Shown one piece after another: positions 32,666 through 41,353 of a stretch of DNA of 64,000 nucleotides (the first letter of the stretch is position 1; each line of letters begins with the position of its first letter). The DNA is taken from the NCBI RefSeq assembly GCF_003719305.1, contig NZ_RARC01000002.1:62001-126000 (forward strand), written 5' to 3'. The notes beneath the pieces were generated by a model. That model had not been told where the DNA came from. It ran no database searches and saw nothing but the letters and a program-made list of their open reading frames with translations. The stretch is from Mycolicibacterium stellerae. Its GTDB lineage: Bacteria; Actinomycetota; Actinomycetes; Mycobacteriales; Mycobacteriaceae. The position numbers were made by a program, and so were the translations under genes.

Positions 32666-33825
32666 AGGGTCTTCTTCACCGGCGGCGAGTAGTTCGGCCT
32701 GCCGAGGCCGAGCGCGTGTTGGGCGATCATATTGCGGAACACCTCGAGCGTCCCTCCGTAGATCCCCGTCGGGCCTGCCAACCGGAACACGTACTCGGCT
32801 GCACCGTCGCCGATCGCACCCTTCTCGCCGACCGGCAGGCTGGACGCCACCCCCATGATGTCCATCAACTCGGGTGCGACATCGCGCATGATCTGCGCAT
32901 TCGCAACCCGGCCGAACATGTCGGGTGTGCTCATCGCCGCCTCCATGCGGGCAATGCCGCGGCCCAACCGGTACTTCACCGAGTCCTCGTCGGCCGCTGA
33001 GGCGGCCACCTTGTCCGCGGCCTCGGCAAGCAGCAGAACGTGTTCGGACATCACCGCCACCTTCTGCAATCCGTCGTCGAGGCGCTCGACCGTGCCGTGC
33101 TCGTCGTTGAGCGCTTCGCGCAGCACCGCCCAGCCGCCGTTCACCTCGCCGATCCGGTATCGATCGTCGATGCGAACGTCGCTGTAATAGGTGATATTGG
33201 TGCGGTCACCGTCGACCGTTCGGAGGGCCTGGATCTCGACGCCGGGCGAGTCAAGCGGGACCAGAAACATGGTGAGGCTCTGGTGTTTCGGCGCATCGGG
33301 ATCGGTATTGGTCACCAGGAAGACATAGGAGGCGTTGTGCGCATTCGAGGTGAACATCTTCGAGCCGTTGATGATCCAGCCCTCGCCGTCGCGCACGGCA
33401 CGCGTCTTGCAGGTCGCGACGTCGGAGCCACCCTCGGGCTCTGTGTATCCCAGGCACAGCCGGAAATGGCCGGACAGGGTCTTCTCCAGCACCTCATCCT
33501 TGAGCTCGGCCGAGCCGAACCGGTCGACCGCCCGCGCGACCATCGCCGTCGTCCCCCAGTGAAACCACGGCGTGCGCGCGCGGCCTATCTCGAGGTCCCA
33601 GATGCGTTTACGCAGCCGGCTGAAGCCGCCATCTGCTTCGGACTTGAAATCGGCGGCCAGGTAGCCGGCGGCGCCGAGCGCCATGTGCACGCCCTCGTCG
33701 AAGTTCTCACCGGTCTCCCGGTCGCGCGCAATGACCTCGTCGGTCACGATGTCGTTCAGGAACGACCGGAGGTCGTCCCTGAACGATTCGTCGTCTTCGG
33801 ACAGCGCAACTCTCGAGAAGTCCAT
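32662..33825 (-). CDS. Acyl-CoA dehydrogenase family protein
   Basis: A 387-residue flavoprotein of the acyl-CoA dehydrogenase fold: N-terminal helical domain, GYTEPEGGSDVATCKTRAVRD at the FAD/substrate loop (about 133-153), then GEGWIINGSKMFTSNAHNA and the C-terminal GIYGGTLEVFRNMIAQHALGL segment. No Glu typical of the VLCAD base is obvious, so a specialised steroid- or terpenoid-type dehydrogenase is possible; these often work as heteromers, but no second FadE gene is here. The promoter is the 30-bp element at 33833-33862, with the ATG 7 nt after it, so the mRNA is probably leaderless. Confidence 0.9.
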   Translation of the reverse strand: MDFSRVALSEDDESFRDDLRSFLNDIVTDEVIARDRETGENFDEGVHMALGAAGYLAADFKSEADGGFSRLRKRIWDLEIGRARTPWFHWGTTAMVARAVDRFGSAELKDEVLEKTLSGHFRLCLGYTEPEGGSDVATCKTRAVRDGEGWIINGSKMFTSNAHNASYVFLVTNTDPDAPKHQSLTMFLVPLDSPGVEIQALRTVDGDRTNITYYSDVRIDDRYRIGEVNGGWAVLREALNDEHGTVERLDDGLQKVAVMSEHVLLLAEAADKVAASAADEDSVKYRLGRGIARMEAAMSTPDMFGRVANAQIMRDVAPELMDIMGVASSLPVGEKGAIGDGAAEYVFRLAGPTGIYGGTLEVFRNMIAQHALGLGRPNYSPPVKKTL

Positions 33826-33832
33826 CCCCGCT

Positions 33833-33862
33833 AGCGTGACACTTTCACGCCTATCCGTAAAG
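33833..33862 (-). promoter_or_regulatory. 30-bp promoter element, copy d
   Basis: On the minus strand CTTTAC (33862-33857), 14 nt, GTGTCACGCT (33842-33833), then 7 nt to the acyl-CoA dehydrogenase ATG at 33825. TTTACG-N17-CACGCT with an upstream TGT (extended -10). Same spacing as copies at 28531, 45041 and 48163. Confidence 0.6.
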
Positions 33863-33867
33863 TCGGG

Positions 33868-35214
33868 TCAGTTCCCGAACTGTGCGCCGAAGAAGTTGAA
33901 GCAGGCGGGGCCGTTGCAGTTGCCTTCACCGGCGCCGGGGAAGATCGCGACATTGAACAGACCGTTGTTGTTCCCCGCGCCGTCGACTCCTCCGCCGATC
34001 AGCGCGAAGTTGAATACGCCGCTGTTGTTCCCTGACCCGTCAGCCCCATCGCCCACGAGCGCGATGTTCTGGGCGAATCCGCCGAACAACGCAGTGTTGT
34101 CGTTGTTTCCCGAGCCATCAGCGCCACTGCCGATCACCACGAAGTTCTGCGCGAAACCACCGAACAACGACGTGTTGGCGTTGTTGCCGGAACCGTCGCT
34201 GTCGTTACCGACGATACCTAGGTTGTTGGCGAAGCCACCGGTGCCGATGAGGGAATTGTTCCCCGAACCCGCGCTGTCGTGACCGATGAACGACATGTTG
34301 TTGCCGAGGTTGCCGATGCCTGCGACGAGGTTGTTCCCTGAGCCGTCGCTGTCGGTTCCGGTCAAGTGCATGTTGTTACCGAGGTTGAACGCCCCGAGCA
34401 TGATGTTGTTGTTCGTGCCCTGGTTGTCGTCGCCCATGAACGAGGTGTTGTTGCCATAGCTGAACAGACTGCCGACGAAGTTCGTGCCCGACGGCTGCAG
34501 CGACACCAAGTTGAGGTTCAGCAGATCGTCCAAATCGGTGTTCAACGCGGCGCTGCCGTTGTCGTCGCCCATCTGCGCGAAGTTGGTGCCGAAGCTGGTC
34601 GGGAAGATCACCTGGTTACCGGCCAATGTGTTGCGATTCCCTGCGAAGACGGCTTGCAGGCCCGTGCCGAGGTTGTTGCCGGTCAGGACGTTGTTGTCGC
34701 CGATGTCGTAATAGTTGAGCCCGAATGCGTTGTTGCCGGACAAGACGTTGCCGCTGCCCCCGCCGCCGAAGCTCGGTGGAATCCCGACGCCGTTGGTCAG
34801 GTCGGTCGGAGCAAGAGCTGGAGCCACATCTGCCTGCCGAACATTCGCATCCGGCACCACCGCCGCCTTGGGTCGGTCCGCTTGAATGAAACCGCCCGAT
34901 GACGAGACAGACGTCTTGGGCGCCTTCGGAATGAGTGAGGACGTTCCGTTGCCACCGGAACCGACTTGCAGCGCGCCGCTCGCGGTCCGCTGGAACGAGT
35001 CGCCGACGTCGCTCACCGTCTTCGCCACGGAGTCAACTGCGCCCCGCACCGCGCCGACCGTCTTGCTGACGGGGTTCGAGCCCGCATCGCTTTCGGCGCC
35101 TTCGTCGGCGTAGGCGACTGGAGCCGCCCATCCCGCGAGCGCCGATGCAGCTGCCGCCGCGACCACGATTTGCCCGCTGCGTACGCTGCGCCGCGCTTTA
35201 TTGTGCTTCCCCAT
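33868..35214 (-). CDS. Secreted Asn/Gly-rich repeat protein
   Basis: A 448-residue exported protein of unrecognised function. A basic N-terminus (MGKHNKARRSVRSG) and Ala-rich core form a signal peptide with cleavage near AYA-D (about 36). A coil of about 120 residues follows, then from about 150 a beta-solenoid-like region of roughly 20-residue repeats built on D-x-DGSGNN with F/L-GNN/AQN turns. The repeats resemble the MPTR pattern of PPE proteins, but there is no PE or PPE domain. It ends with two cysteines (NCNGPACFNFFG). ATG at 35214 with GAGGGGGC upstream. Probably cell-surface or secreted; no neighbour suggests a role. Confidence 0.75.
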   Translation of the reverse strand: MGKHNKARRSVRSGQIVVAAAAASALAGWAAPVAYADEGAESDAGSNPVSKTVGAVRGAVDSVAKTVSDVGDSFQRTASGALQVGSGGNGTSSLIPKAPKTSVSSSGGFIQADRPKAAVVPDANVRQADVAPALAPTDLTNGVGIPPSFGGGGSGNVLSGNNAFGLNYYDIGDNNVLTGNNLGTGLQAVFAGNRNTLAGNQVIFPTSFGTNFAQMGDDNGSAALNTDLDDLLNLNLVSLQPSGTNFVGSLFSYGNNTSFMGDDNQGTNNNIMLGAFNLGNNMHLTGTDSDGSGNNLVAGIGNLGNNMSFIGHDSAGSGNNSLIGTGGFANNLGIVGNDSDGSGNNANTSLFGGFAQNFVVIGSGADGSGNNDNTALFGGFAQNIALVGDGADGSGNNSGVFNFALIGGGVDGAGNNNGLFNVAIFPGAGEGNCNGPACFNFFGAQFGN

Positions 35215-36118
35215 GACAGAGCCCCCTCAGAGTGAATTGATATCTAGCTAACCCCCACCTGACGGTAAGCCTCGCACGCCGATCGATAAACAACAAGGAA
35301 AATGCTGTTTTGGTTCGTTTGCCGGATGGACAACGAAGGTCGAGCCGGATGAACCGACCATTCGCTTTTTCGATGATCATGATCGTTATTTCGGTTCATC
35401 CGGTGCTCGTTTTAGTGAACCTGTACCAGCTGGGCAAAATTGTCGGGTGCCGGCAGGCGAGTTAACTGTCCAAACGTGGGAGAGCACTCGTCCGATGCTG
35501 GTGGGGACCGCAACGGTGGAAATGTGGTGTGGCGGGGCTGGGACGAACTCCGGTCGCGGATACGACCTCCCGCACTCCGCGATTCAACGGGCACTTCGAC
35601 CCCACTGATCTTGAATTATCCGTCGGCAAAGCGATCTTGAATGTCCACGCGACCCGAGGAGGATTTGGTCGGCAAGATCGTGAAGTCAGGGGGTGGATCA
35701 CTGGTCGCACTCGGCGGCGATCCCGACAACCGTTTTCGGCCCGAGCGCCGTGGGCCCATCAACGCTCCAGCTTCGGATGGCCAGCAACGCGCGTAACGGC
35801 GCGGATTCGCGTGCTCGCCTCGCCGATGCCGGGGTAACCGTCGCGCGAGAGGCATTCCCCGTACGATGCAATTTTTTAGATCGTCATTTCGGTGACTGCT
35901 GCCGCCATCGCCTGAATATTCAATTTGCTTGAGCCTTACTTCTTGCAGACCCGAAACAGACTGCTCAATTGTGCTGGCGTACGAATTTAGCAAACATCGA
36001 TGGACAGGTCGGTGCCGTCACACTCTTCTGCTAACCTGCAAAGCCGCATCACCCCCGCACACATCGACGCCGGTCACGAGGCGATCGCGCGGGAACTCGA
36101 CCGTTAGCGAGGTGCGCC
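35215..36118. other. Gene-poor interval of about 0.9 kb
   Basis: I see no convincing gene between the Asn/Gly-rich protein and the GH3 gene. The first 200 nt are clearly lower in GC than the surroundings (runs such as aaacaacaaggaaaatgc) and contain a 13-bp inverted repeat (35345-35403). Short frames on both strands lack codon bias and family resemblance. It may hold promoters, a regulatory RNA or a decayed insertion. Confidence 0.5.
35345..35403. repeat. 13-bp inverted repeat in the low-GC interval
   Basis: CCGGATGAACCGA (35345-35357) is perfectly complementary to 35391-35403, with a 33-nt AT-rich loop that includes ATGATCAT. With one bulge the pairing extends by CGAGC/GCTCG on the outside. 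It lies upstream of the Asn/Gly-rich gene; role unknown. Confidence 0.6.
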
Positions 36119-36196
36119 ACGTTTGACGAATACGTAGCGAGAATCCGGTCGGGTGCCGTCACCGCAGCCGACGCCGCCGAGCTGCTGATCGCGGAG

Positions 36197-38209
36197 ATGG
36201 ACGACGACGAGCTGTTGTGGCTTCTCGACGGTGACGTTCCGCTGCGTGCCGTGCCCCGATTGGCGGGGATGATGAGATCCGGTCCGGTTGCCGGCGGCGC
36301 GATTGCGCGGCTCGGAATACCGGGCATCCGGTTCAGCGATGGCCCGCGCGGCGTCGTCATCGGACGCTCGACCGCGTTTCCGGTGACGATCATGCGGGCG
36401 GCGACGTGGGACCCCGCGCTGGAGGAGCGCGTCGGCCTCGCGATGGGCCGTGAGGCCCGTGCCCGAGGCGCGAACTACTCGGGCGCGGTGTGCGTCAATC
36501 TGCTACGTCATCCCGCATGGGGCCGCGCACAGGAGTGCTACGGCGAGGACCCGGTGCTGACAGGGCAGATGGGCGCGGGGCTGACACGGGGCCTGCGTCG
36601 CAATGTGATGGCCTGCGTGAAGCACTTCGCACTCAATTCGATTGAGGATTCCCGCTTCACCGTCGACGTGGTTGTCGACGACCACGCACTGCACGAGGTG
36701 TACCTGCCCCACTTCAAGACCGTCGTCGATGCCGGAGCCGATTCGGTGATGAGTTCCTACAACTCGGTCAACGGCGCCTTCGCGGCCGAGAACGACGTGC
36801 TTCTCACCGAGATCCTCCGCGACGAATGGGGTTTCACCGGCTTCGTCACCAGCGACTGGGTCGCAGGCACCCACGATGCCGTGAGTAGCCTCGACGCCGG
36901 CTTGGACATCGAAATGCCCCTGCGCCTTCTGCGTGCCCGCACCCTGCCCGCCGCGCTTCGTGACGGTCGGGTGTCGCGCGAGACCGTGCTCCGCTCGGCG
37001 CGTCGCATTCTGGGCACGTGTCTTGCCCATTACGCACAGCGCGACGAAGCCGAGCCGTCACCGGCGCTCGTCGCAGGCACCGACCATCGCGCGTTGGCCC
37101 GCGAAGTCGCGGTGGCGGGCAGCGTTCTGCTCAAGAACGAACCCGTTGACGGAACACCCGTGCTTCCGCTGCCTGCGTCGCTGCGCCGCATCGCGGTGAT
37201 CGGCTGGCTCGCTGATCAGCCGAATACCGGCGATCGCGGGTCGTCGCTTGTGCATCCGCCGTCCACCGTTTCCGTGCTGCAGGGTTTACGCGAGGCGTTG
37301 CCCGGCGTCGAGGTCGTACATGCCGACGCCGATGCCGACGCCGACGCCGACGCCGTCGTCGTGGTCGTGGGACTGGGCGCCGACGACGAAGGGGAACGCC
37401 TGTTCGCCGAAGGCGGGCCAGGGTTGCATGTGCTCGGCTTCCCGTTCACCCTCCGCCCTGTCCGGCACGTGCTCGACAAGGTCACCGAGAAGGTCGCAGG
37501 GCTGTTCGGCCAGTTCGGCGGCGGCGGTGACCGCGCTTGCCTGACATTGCGCGCCGAGGACGAATCTCTGATCGCGGCGGTCGCCGCGGCAAATCCACGC
37601 ACAGTGGTGGTCGTGATCGGCGGCAGCACCATTCTGATGGAGGCCTGGCGCGACGCGGTTCCCGCCATCCTCATCGGTTGGTATCCGGGCATGGAGGGCG
37701 GCCACGCGATCGCCGACGTTTTGACCGGCGCGCAAGAGCCGGGCGGGCGACTACCGGTCGCCATCCCCCGTCGAGCCGAAGACCTTCCGGCCTTCGATGC
37801 GAAGGCGTCGACGGTCACCTACGACTCCTGGTGGGGCCAGCGCAAGCTCGACAAGGACGGCAATTGCGCGGCCTTCCCGTTCGGTTTCGGGCTCGGCTAC
37901 ACCACTTTCGAGATGACTCTTCTCGACCACACGTTGAGCGAAGCGGACGGTGTGGCAACCGTGCGCGTCGCCAACACCGGCACTCGGGCAGGCTCGACGG
38001 TCGTGCAGATCTACGCCGCGAACTCAGAATCACATCCCGCCGTGCCGCAGTTGATCGGCTTTCGTCGCGTCGAGCTGCCCGCGGGTCACAGTGACACCGT
38101 CGATGTCCAGCTCGACCCGACACCGACCATGGAGCGCAACAACGGCACCTGGTCGCGGCGTCCAGGCACATGGCAGATAGTGGCGGCTCCGCACAGCCCT
38201 CAGGTGTGA
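36197..38209 (+). CDS. Glycoside hydrolase family 3 beta-glucosidase (BglS-like), start uncertain
   Basis: A cytoplasmic GH3 enzyme of at least 670 residues: N-terminal TIM barrel with CVKHFALNS (about 137-145) and the nucleophile Asp in GFVTSDWVAG (about 214-223), then the alpha/beta sandwich (AVAGSVLLKNE, IGGSTILMEAW, GWYPGMEGG) and a C-terminal fibronectin III-like domain (FGFGLGYTTFEMTLL onward). In-frame coding sequence that aligns with GH3 N-termini (FDEYVARIRSG... from 36122) continues upstream of the first ATG at 36197, but with no ATG, GTG or TTG. An ACG at 36119 with GCGAGG upstream is where the start should be. An (Ala-Asp) tract encoded by GCCGAC repeats lies at 37322-37354. Confidence 0.82.
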   Translation: MDDDELLWLLDGDVPLRAVPRLAGMMRSGPVAGGAIARLGIPGIRFSDGPRGVVIGRSTAFPVTIMRAATWDPALEERVGLAMGREARARGANYSGAVCVNLLRHPAWGRAQECYGEDPVLTGQMGAGLTRGLRRNVMACVKHFALNSIEDSRFTVDVVVDDHALHEVYLPHFKTVVDAGADSVMSSYNSVNGAFAAENDVLLTEILRDEWGFTGFVTSDWVAGTHDAVSSLDAGLDIEMPLRLLRARTLPAALRDGRVSRETVLRSARRILGTCLAHYAQRDEAEPSPALVAGTDHRALAREVAVAGSVLLKNEPVDGTPVLPLPASLRRIAVIGWLADQPNTGDRGSSLVHPPSTVSVLQGLREALPGVEVVHADADADADADAVVVVVGLGADDEGERLFAEGGPGLHVLGFPFTLRPVRHVLDKVTEKVAGLFGQFGGGGDRACLTLRAEDESLIAAVAAANPRTVVVVIGGSTILMEAWRDAVPAILIGWYPGMEGGHAIADVLTGAQEPGGRLPVAIPRRAEDLPAFDAKASTVTYDSWWGQRKLDKDGNCAAFPFGFGLGYTTFEMTLLDHTLSEADGVATVRVANTGTRAGSTVVQIYAANSESHPAVPQLIGFRRVELPAGHSDTVDVQLDPTPTMERNNGTWSRRPGTWQIVAAPHSPQV

Positions 38210-39114
38210 AGCGCCCGTCGCAGCGCCGCGCCCTGGATGTCGAACAACTGCTCCGACACTTCCCAGCCCGGCACAAAGGCGTCGAAGCCGTGGCAGGTGC
38301 CTGCGAACACGTGCAGTTCGACCGCAACACCCGCCGACATGAGCCGTCGCGCGTAGTCGATCGCCTCGTCGCGGAGCGGATCCAGCTCCGAACAGGTGAT
38401 CAATGTGCTTGCCAGACCGACCAGTTCGGTGGCGCGGGCCGGAGCCGCATCAGCCGAAGGCGCCTGTCCGGCGAGGTAGTGCTGCCACATCAGCGTGACA
38501 GCAGGCGCGTCGAACCCAGGCGTCGTATCGAATTCGTTCTTCGACGGCGTCGGCCGGTCGTCGAGCACCGGCTGGTGCAGCAGACCGAAGACGACCCGCG
38601 GGGCCGACCCGGCGGCCGCCCGCTGGACAAGGCGCGCCGCCAGCGCCCCGCCCGCACTGCTGCCCGCGACGGCCAACCGGGATGTGTCAACGTCCAATTC
38701 GGTGCCGTTGCCGACGACCCAATCGAGAACGGTCGTGGCATCCTCGAGCGCTGCGGGAAACGGGTGCTCGGGCGCCAGCCGGTAGTCCACCGAGATCACG
38801 GTGCACCGACCGCGAACGGCGAGCTCCACGCACTGCCGGTGGTCCACATCGAGGTTGCCGAGAACGAAAGCTCCTGAGTGGCAATACACGACGACCGGTG
38901 CACACGATGGTCCGCCACGATAAATGCGCACCGAAACACCGGCCGCACGTTTCTCCTCGATCACCACCGCGTCGGTGTCGAGCGTGGCCGCGGCAACGGC
39001 CCGACGCTGGTTCAGCGACTCACGAAGTGTGTGCAACGCCTCTGCCGCCAGGTTGGTGCGAGCCGCTTCGAGATGGCGCAGCGCCGGGTCGAGCCGATGC
39101 GCCGCGCTCGTCAA
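38200..39114 (-). CDS. HSL-type alpha/beta hydrolase (esterase), last gene of the seven-gene operon
   Basis: A 304-residue carboxylesterase of the hormone-sensitive lipase group. The oxyanion motif, usually HGGG, reads HSGAF (about 79-83). The nucleophile is in GSSAGG (about 151-156), followed by DPLRDEAIDYA with the Asp and HGFD with the His. Directly after a Baeyer-Villiger monooxygenase (4-nt overlap) it is well placed to hydrolyse the ester or lactone that enzyme makes. Its last 10 nt overlap the convergent GH3 gene. Confidence 0.88.
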   Translation of the reverse strand: MTSAAHRLDPALRHLEAARTNLAAEALHTLRESLNQRRAVAAATLDTDAVVIEEKRAAGVSVRIYRGGPSCAPVVVYCHSGAFVLGNLDVDHRQCVELAVRGRCTVISVDYRLAPEHPFPAALEDATTVLDWVVGNGTELDVDTSRLAVAGSSAGGALAARLVQRAAAGSAPRVVFGLLHQPVLDDRPTPSKNEFDTTPGFDAPAVTLMWQHYLAGQAPSADAAPARATELVGLASTLITCSELDPLRDEAIDYARRLMSAGVAVELHVFAGTCHGFDAFVPGWEVSEQLFDIQGAALRRALHT

Positions 39115-40628
39115 CGGTTCGCCGCGCTTCGGGCATCCACGTGCGGACCGGTGCTCTGCGATGGCGGATCAAAGGTGTAGTCCGGCGCGGTGAAGCGTCT
39201 CGTCATCCACCAGAACACCCTCGCGCTGCGCGGCCACTGCGTCACCACTCGGCCGTTGGCGGCTCGAAAGTAGTTGCTGCATCGCGTCAGCCAGACGGTG
39301 CCTTCCATCCACTCGTCGATCTTGGCGATGAACGTCGCCATCGCGTCCGGCCGCACCGCTACGTAGGACTTACCCTTGCGCCGCATGTGTTTGAGCGTGC
39401 GCACGATGTACCGGGCCTGCGCCTCGAGCATGAAGATGACGCTGTTGGAGCCGACGTTGGTGTTTGGGCCGTAGAGCATGAAGAAGTTCGGAAAGCCGGG
39501 AACGGCCATGCCAAGGTATGCATACGCCCCGTCGCTCCATGTCTCATGCAGCGAGGCGCCATCTTCGCCGACGACATCGATCTGGCCGAGGTAGTCGGCG
39601 GCGGCATATCCGGTGGCGCATAACACGATATCGACGTCGAGCTCGGCGCCATCCTCTGTCACCAGCGACCGCGAGCGCAGATATCGCGCCGGGCTGGAGA
39701 TCACCTCGACGTGCGGCTTGGTGAGCGCCTGCAAATAGTCGGTTGCGAAAACCAGTCGCTTGCACCCGAACGGGTGGTCTGGGGTCAACCGGCTCCGCAA
39801 CTCCTCATCGGCTACCGTCGCCTGGAGTTGACGCAGGGCAATCCCCTTGAATTCCTGGGTCTTCTCGCTCCCGTTCTCGATCACACCGATGTTCGACTCG
39901 CTGCGCAGCCACAGCCGCGTCCGGTACAGCTTCTTGGCGAACGGGATGCGGGCGAAGAGCCACTTCTCGCGCTCGGTGTAGGCGCGGTCGGGCTTCGGAA
40001 GGATCCACGTCGGGGAGCGCTGAACCGAGTACACCTTCTGCGCGAGCTTGGCAACCTCGGGAATGAGTTGCGCCGCAGTAGATCCCGTGCCGAGGACGGC
40101 GACACGTTTGTCGCGGAGATCCACGGAGTGGTCCCAACGCGCTGTATGCATGAGCGTGCCGGTGAACGGCTCCTCTTCGACGAGGTCAGGTAGCGCGGGC
40201 TGGGTGAAGAGGCCGACCGCTGAAACGACGATGTCGAAGGCATGCCGCTGCCCCGTTTTCGTCGTCAACTGCCACTTGGCGGCGTCGGCGTCCCACCGCG
40301 CGGAGATGATCTCGGTGTTCAGCTTGAGATGCGGGCCAAGCCGGTAGGCATCCGCGCAGCGTTCGAAATACTCGAGGATCTCGGGCTGCCCCGACCACAG
40401 CCGCGACCAGTTCGCATTCAGGTCGAACGAATACGAGTACAGGTGAGACTTGACGTCGCAGGCCAGCCCCGGATAGGTGTTGATGCGCCAGGTACCGCCG
40501 ACGCCGTCCTCCCTGTCGAAGATGGTGAAGTCGCGAAAGCCCGCCTTGCGCAGAAAGATTCCCAGCGCGAGCCCGCCAGGACCGGCGCCGATCACACCCA
40601 CGGAGACTGATTTGGCCACTGGCATCAT
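39111..40628 (-). CDS. Type I Baeyer-Villiger flavin monooxygenase
   Basis: A 505-residue FAD/NADPH monooxygenase. FAD site GVIGAGPGGLALG (about 11-23), the BVMO fingerprint FTGTLMHTARWD (FxGxxxHxxxWD, about 157-168) and the NADPH site VAVLGTGSTAAQLI (about 177-190). It inserts oxygen next to a ketone to give an ester or lactone. Its place between an SDR and an esterase in an overlapping operon gives a textbook alcohol-ketone-ester-acid sequence. ATG at 40628 overlaps the SDR stop (ATGA). Confidence 0.92.
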   Translation of the reverse strand: MMPVAKSVSVGVIGAGPGGLALGIFLRKAGFRDFTIFDREDGVGGTWRINTYPGLACDVKSHLYSYSFDLNANWSRLWSGQPEILEYFERCADAYRLGPHLKLNTEIISARWDADAAKWQLTTKTGQRHAFDIVVSAVGLFTQPALPDLVEEEPFTGTLMHTARWDHSVDLRDKRVAVLGTGSTAAQLIPEVAKLAQKVYSVQRSPTWILPKPDRAYTEREKWLFARIPFAKKLYRTRLWLRSESNIGVIENGSEKTQEFKGIALRQLQATVADEELRSRLTPDHPFGCKRLVFATDYLQALTKPHVEVISSPARYLRSRSLVTEDGAELDVDIVLCATGYAAADYLGQIDVVGEDGASLHETWSDGAYAYLGMAVPGFPNFFMLYGPNTNVGSNSVIFMLEAQARYIVRTLKHMRRKGKSYVAVRPDAMATFIAKIDEWMEGTVWLTRCSNYFRAANGRVVTQWPRSARVFWWMTRRFTAPDYTFDPPSQSTGPHVDARSAANR

Positions 40629-41353
40629 CCGATCTGCAGGATTTGTCCGCCGTCGATGACGAGTTCCGAGCCGGTGATGAACGATGCGTGCTCGGATACC
40701 AGAAACGCGACCGCGTCGGCCACCTCCGACGGCTTTCCGATGCGCCCGAACGGCGCCCGGTCCGCGAGCCGGGCCTGCGTCGCCTCGTCGAGCATCGGCG
40801 TCTCGATGGGACCCGGGAACACGGCGTTCACCCTGATGCCCGACGGTGCAAGCTCGGCGGCGGCGACCTGGGTGAGACCCCTCAGCGCCCACTTGGAGGA
40901 CCCGTACGCGGCGTGGTTGGGAAACGCCCGCATCGCGCCGGTGCTGCAGGTGTTGACGACCGCCGCCCCGGCTGCCGCTCGCAGGTGGTTCAGCGTCGCA
41001 CGGATTCCGAGGAACGGACCGAAGCAGTTGAACCGCCAACTGCTCTCGAAGCGTGCCGGTGTCTCCTCCGCAAGTGGCGTGCGGTGCAGCACGCCCGCAT
41101 TGTTGACGAGGGTCGTCGGGCTCCCGAATCGGGCCACGATCTCGTCGACTGCCGCGGCCCATTGCTCCTCGGAGGTGACGTCGAGGTGCACGGCGACAAC
41201 CGCACCGTCGTCCAGGGATTCGACGGAGGCCTTGAGCTCGTCGTCGCGCACATCGCAGGCGGCGACGCGGAACCCGTCGCCGAGCAATCGCCTGACGATC
41301 GCCGCGCCCTGTCCGCGTGCGGCACCGGTGACCAGCGCTACTCGCTCCGTCAC
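40625..41353 (-). CDS. SDR family oxidoreductase
   Basis: A 242-residue classical short-chain dehydrogenase: VALVTGAARGQGAAI (about 5-19), NNAG (about 84-87), Ser in NTCSTGAMR and Tyr-x-x-x-Lys in AAYGSSKWAL. GTG start at 41353 overlaps the aldolase stop (GTGA). It probably oxidises a secondary alcohol to the ketone taken by the downstream Baeyer-Villiger enzyme, or reduces the reverse; direction is inferred from gene order. Confidence 0.9.
   Translation of the reverse strand: MTERVALVTGAARGQGAAIVRRLLGDGFRVAACDVRDDELKASVESLDDGAVVAVHLDVTSEEQWAAAVDEIVARFGSPTTLVNNAGVLHRTPLAEETPARFESSWRFNCFGPFLGIRATLNHLRAAAGAAVVNTCSTGAMRAFPNHAAYGSSKWALRGLTQVAAAELAPSGIRVNAVFPGPIETPMLDEATQARLADRAPFGRIGKPSEVADAVAFLVSEHASFITGSELVIDGGQILQIG

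Noticed and set aside
34000..34450. CRISPR array (regular repeats seen in the DNA)
   Set aside because: The periodic DNA repeats are coding repeats of the Asn/Gly-rich protein, degenerate at third positions, and keep frame throughout.
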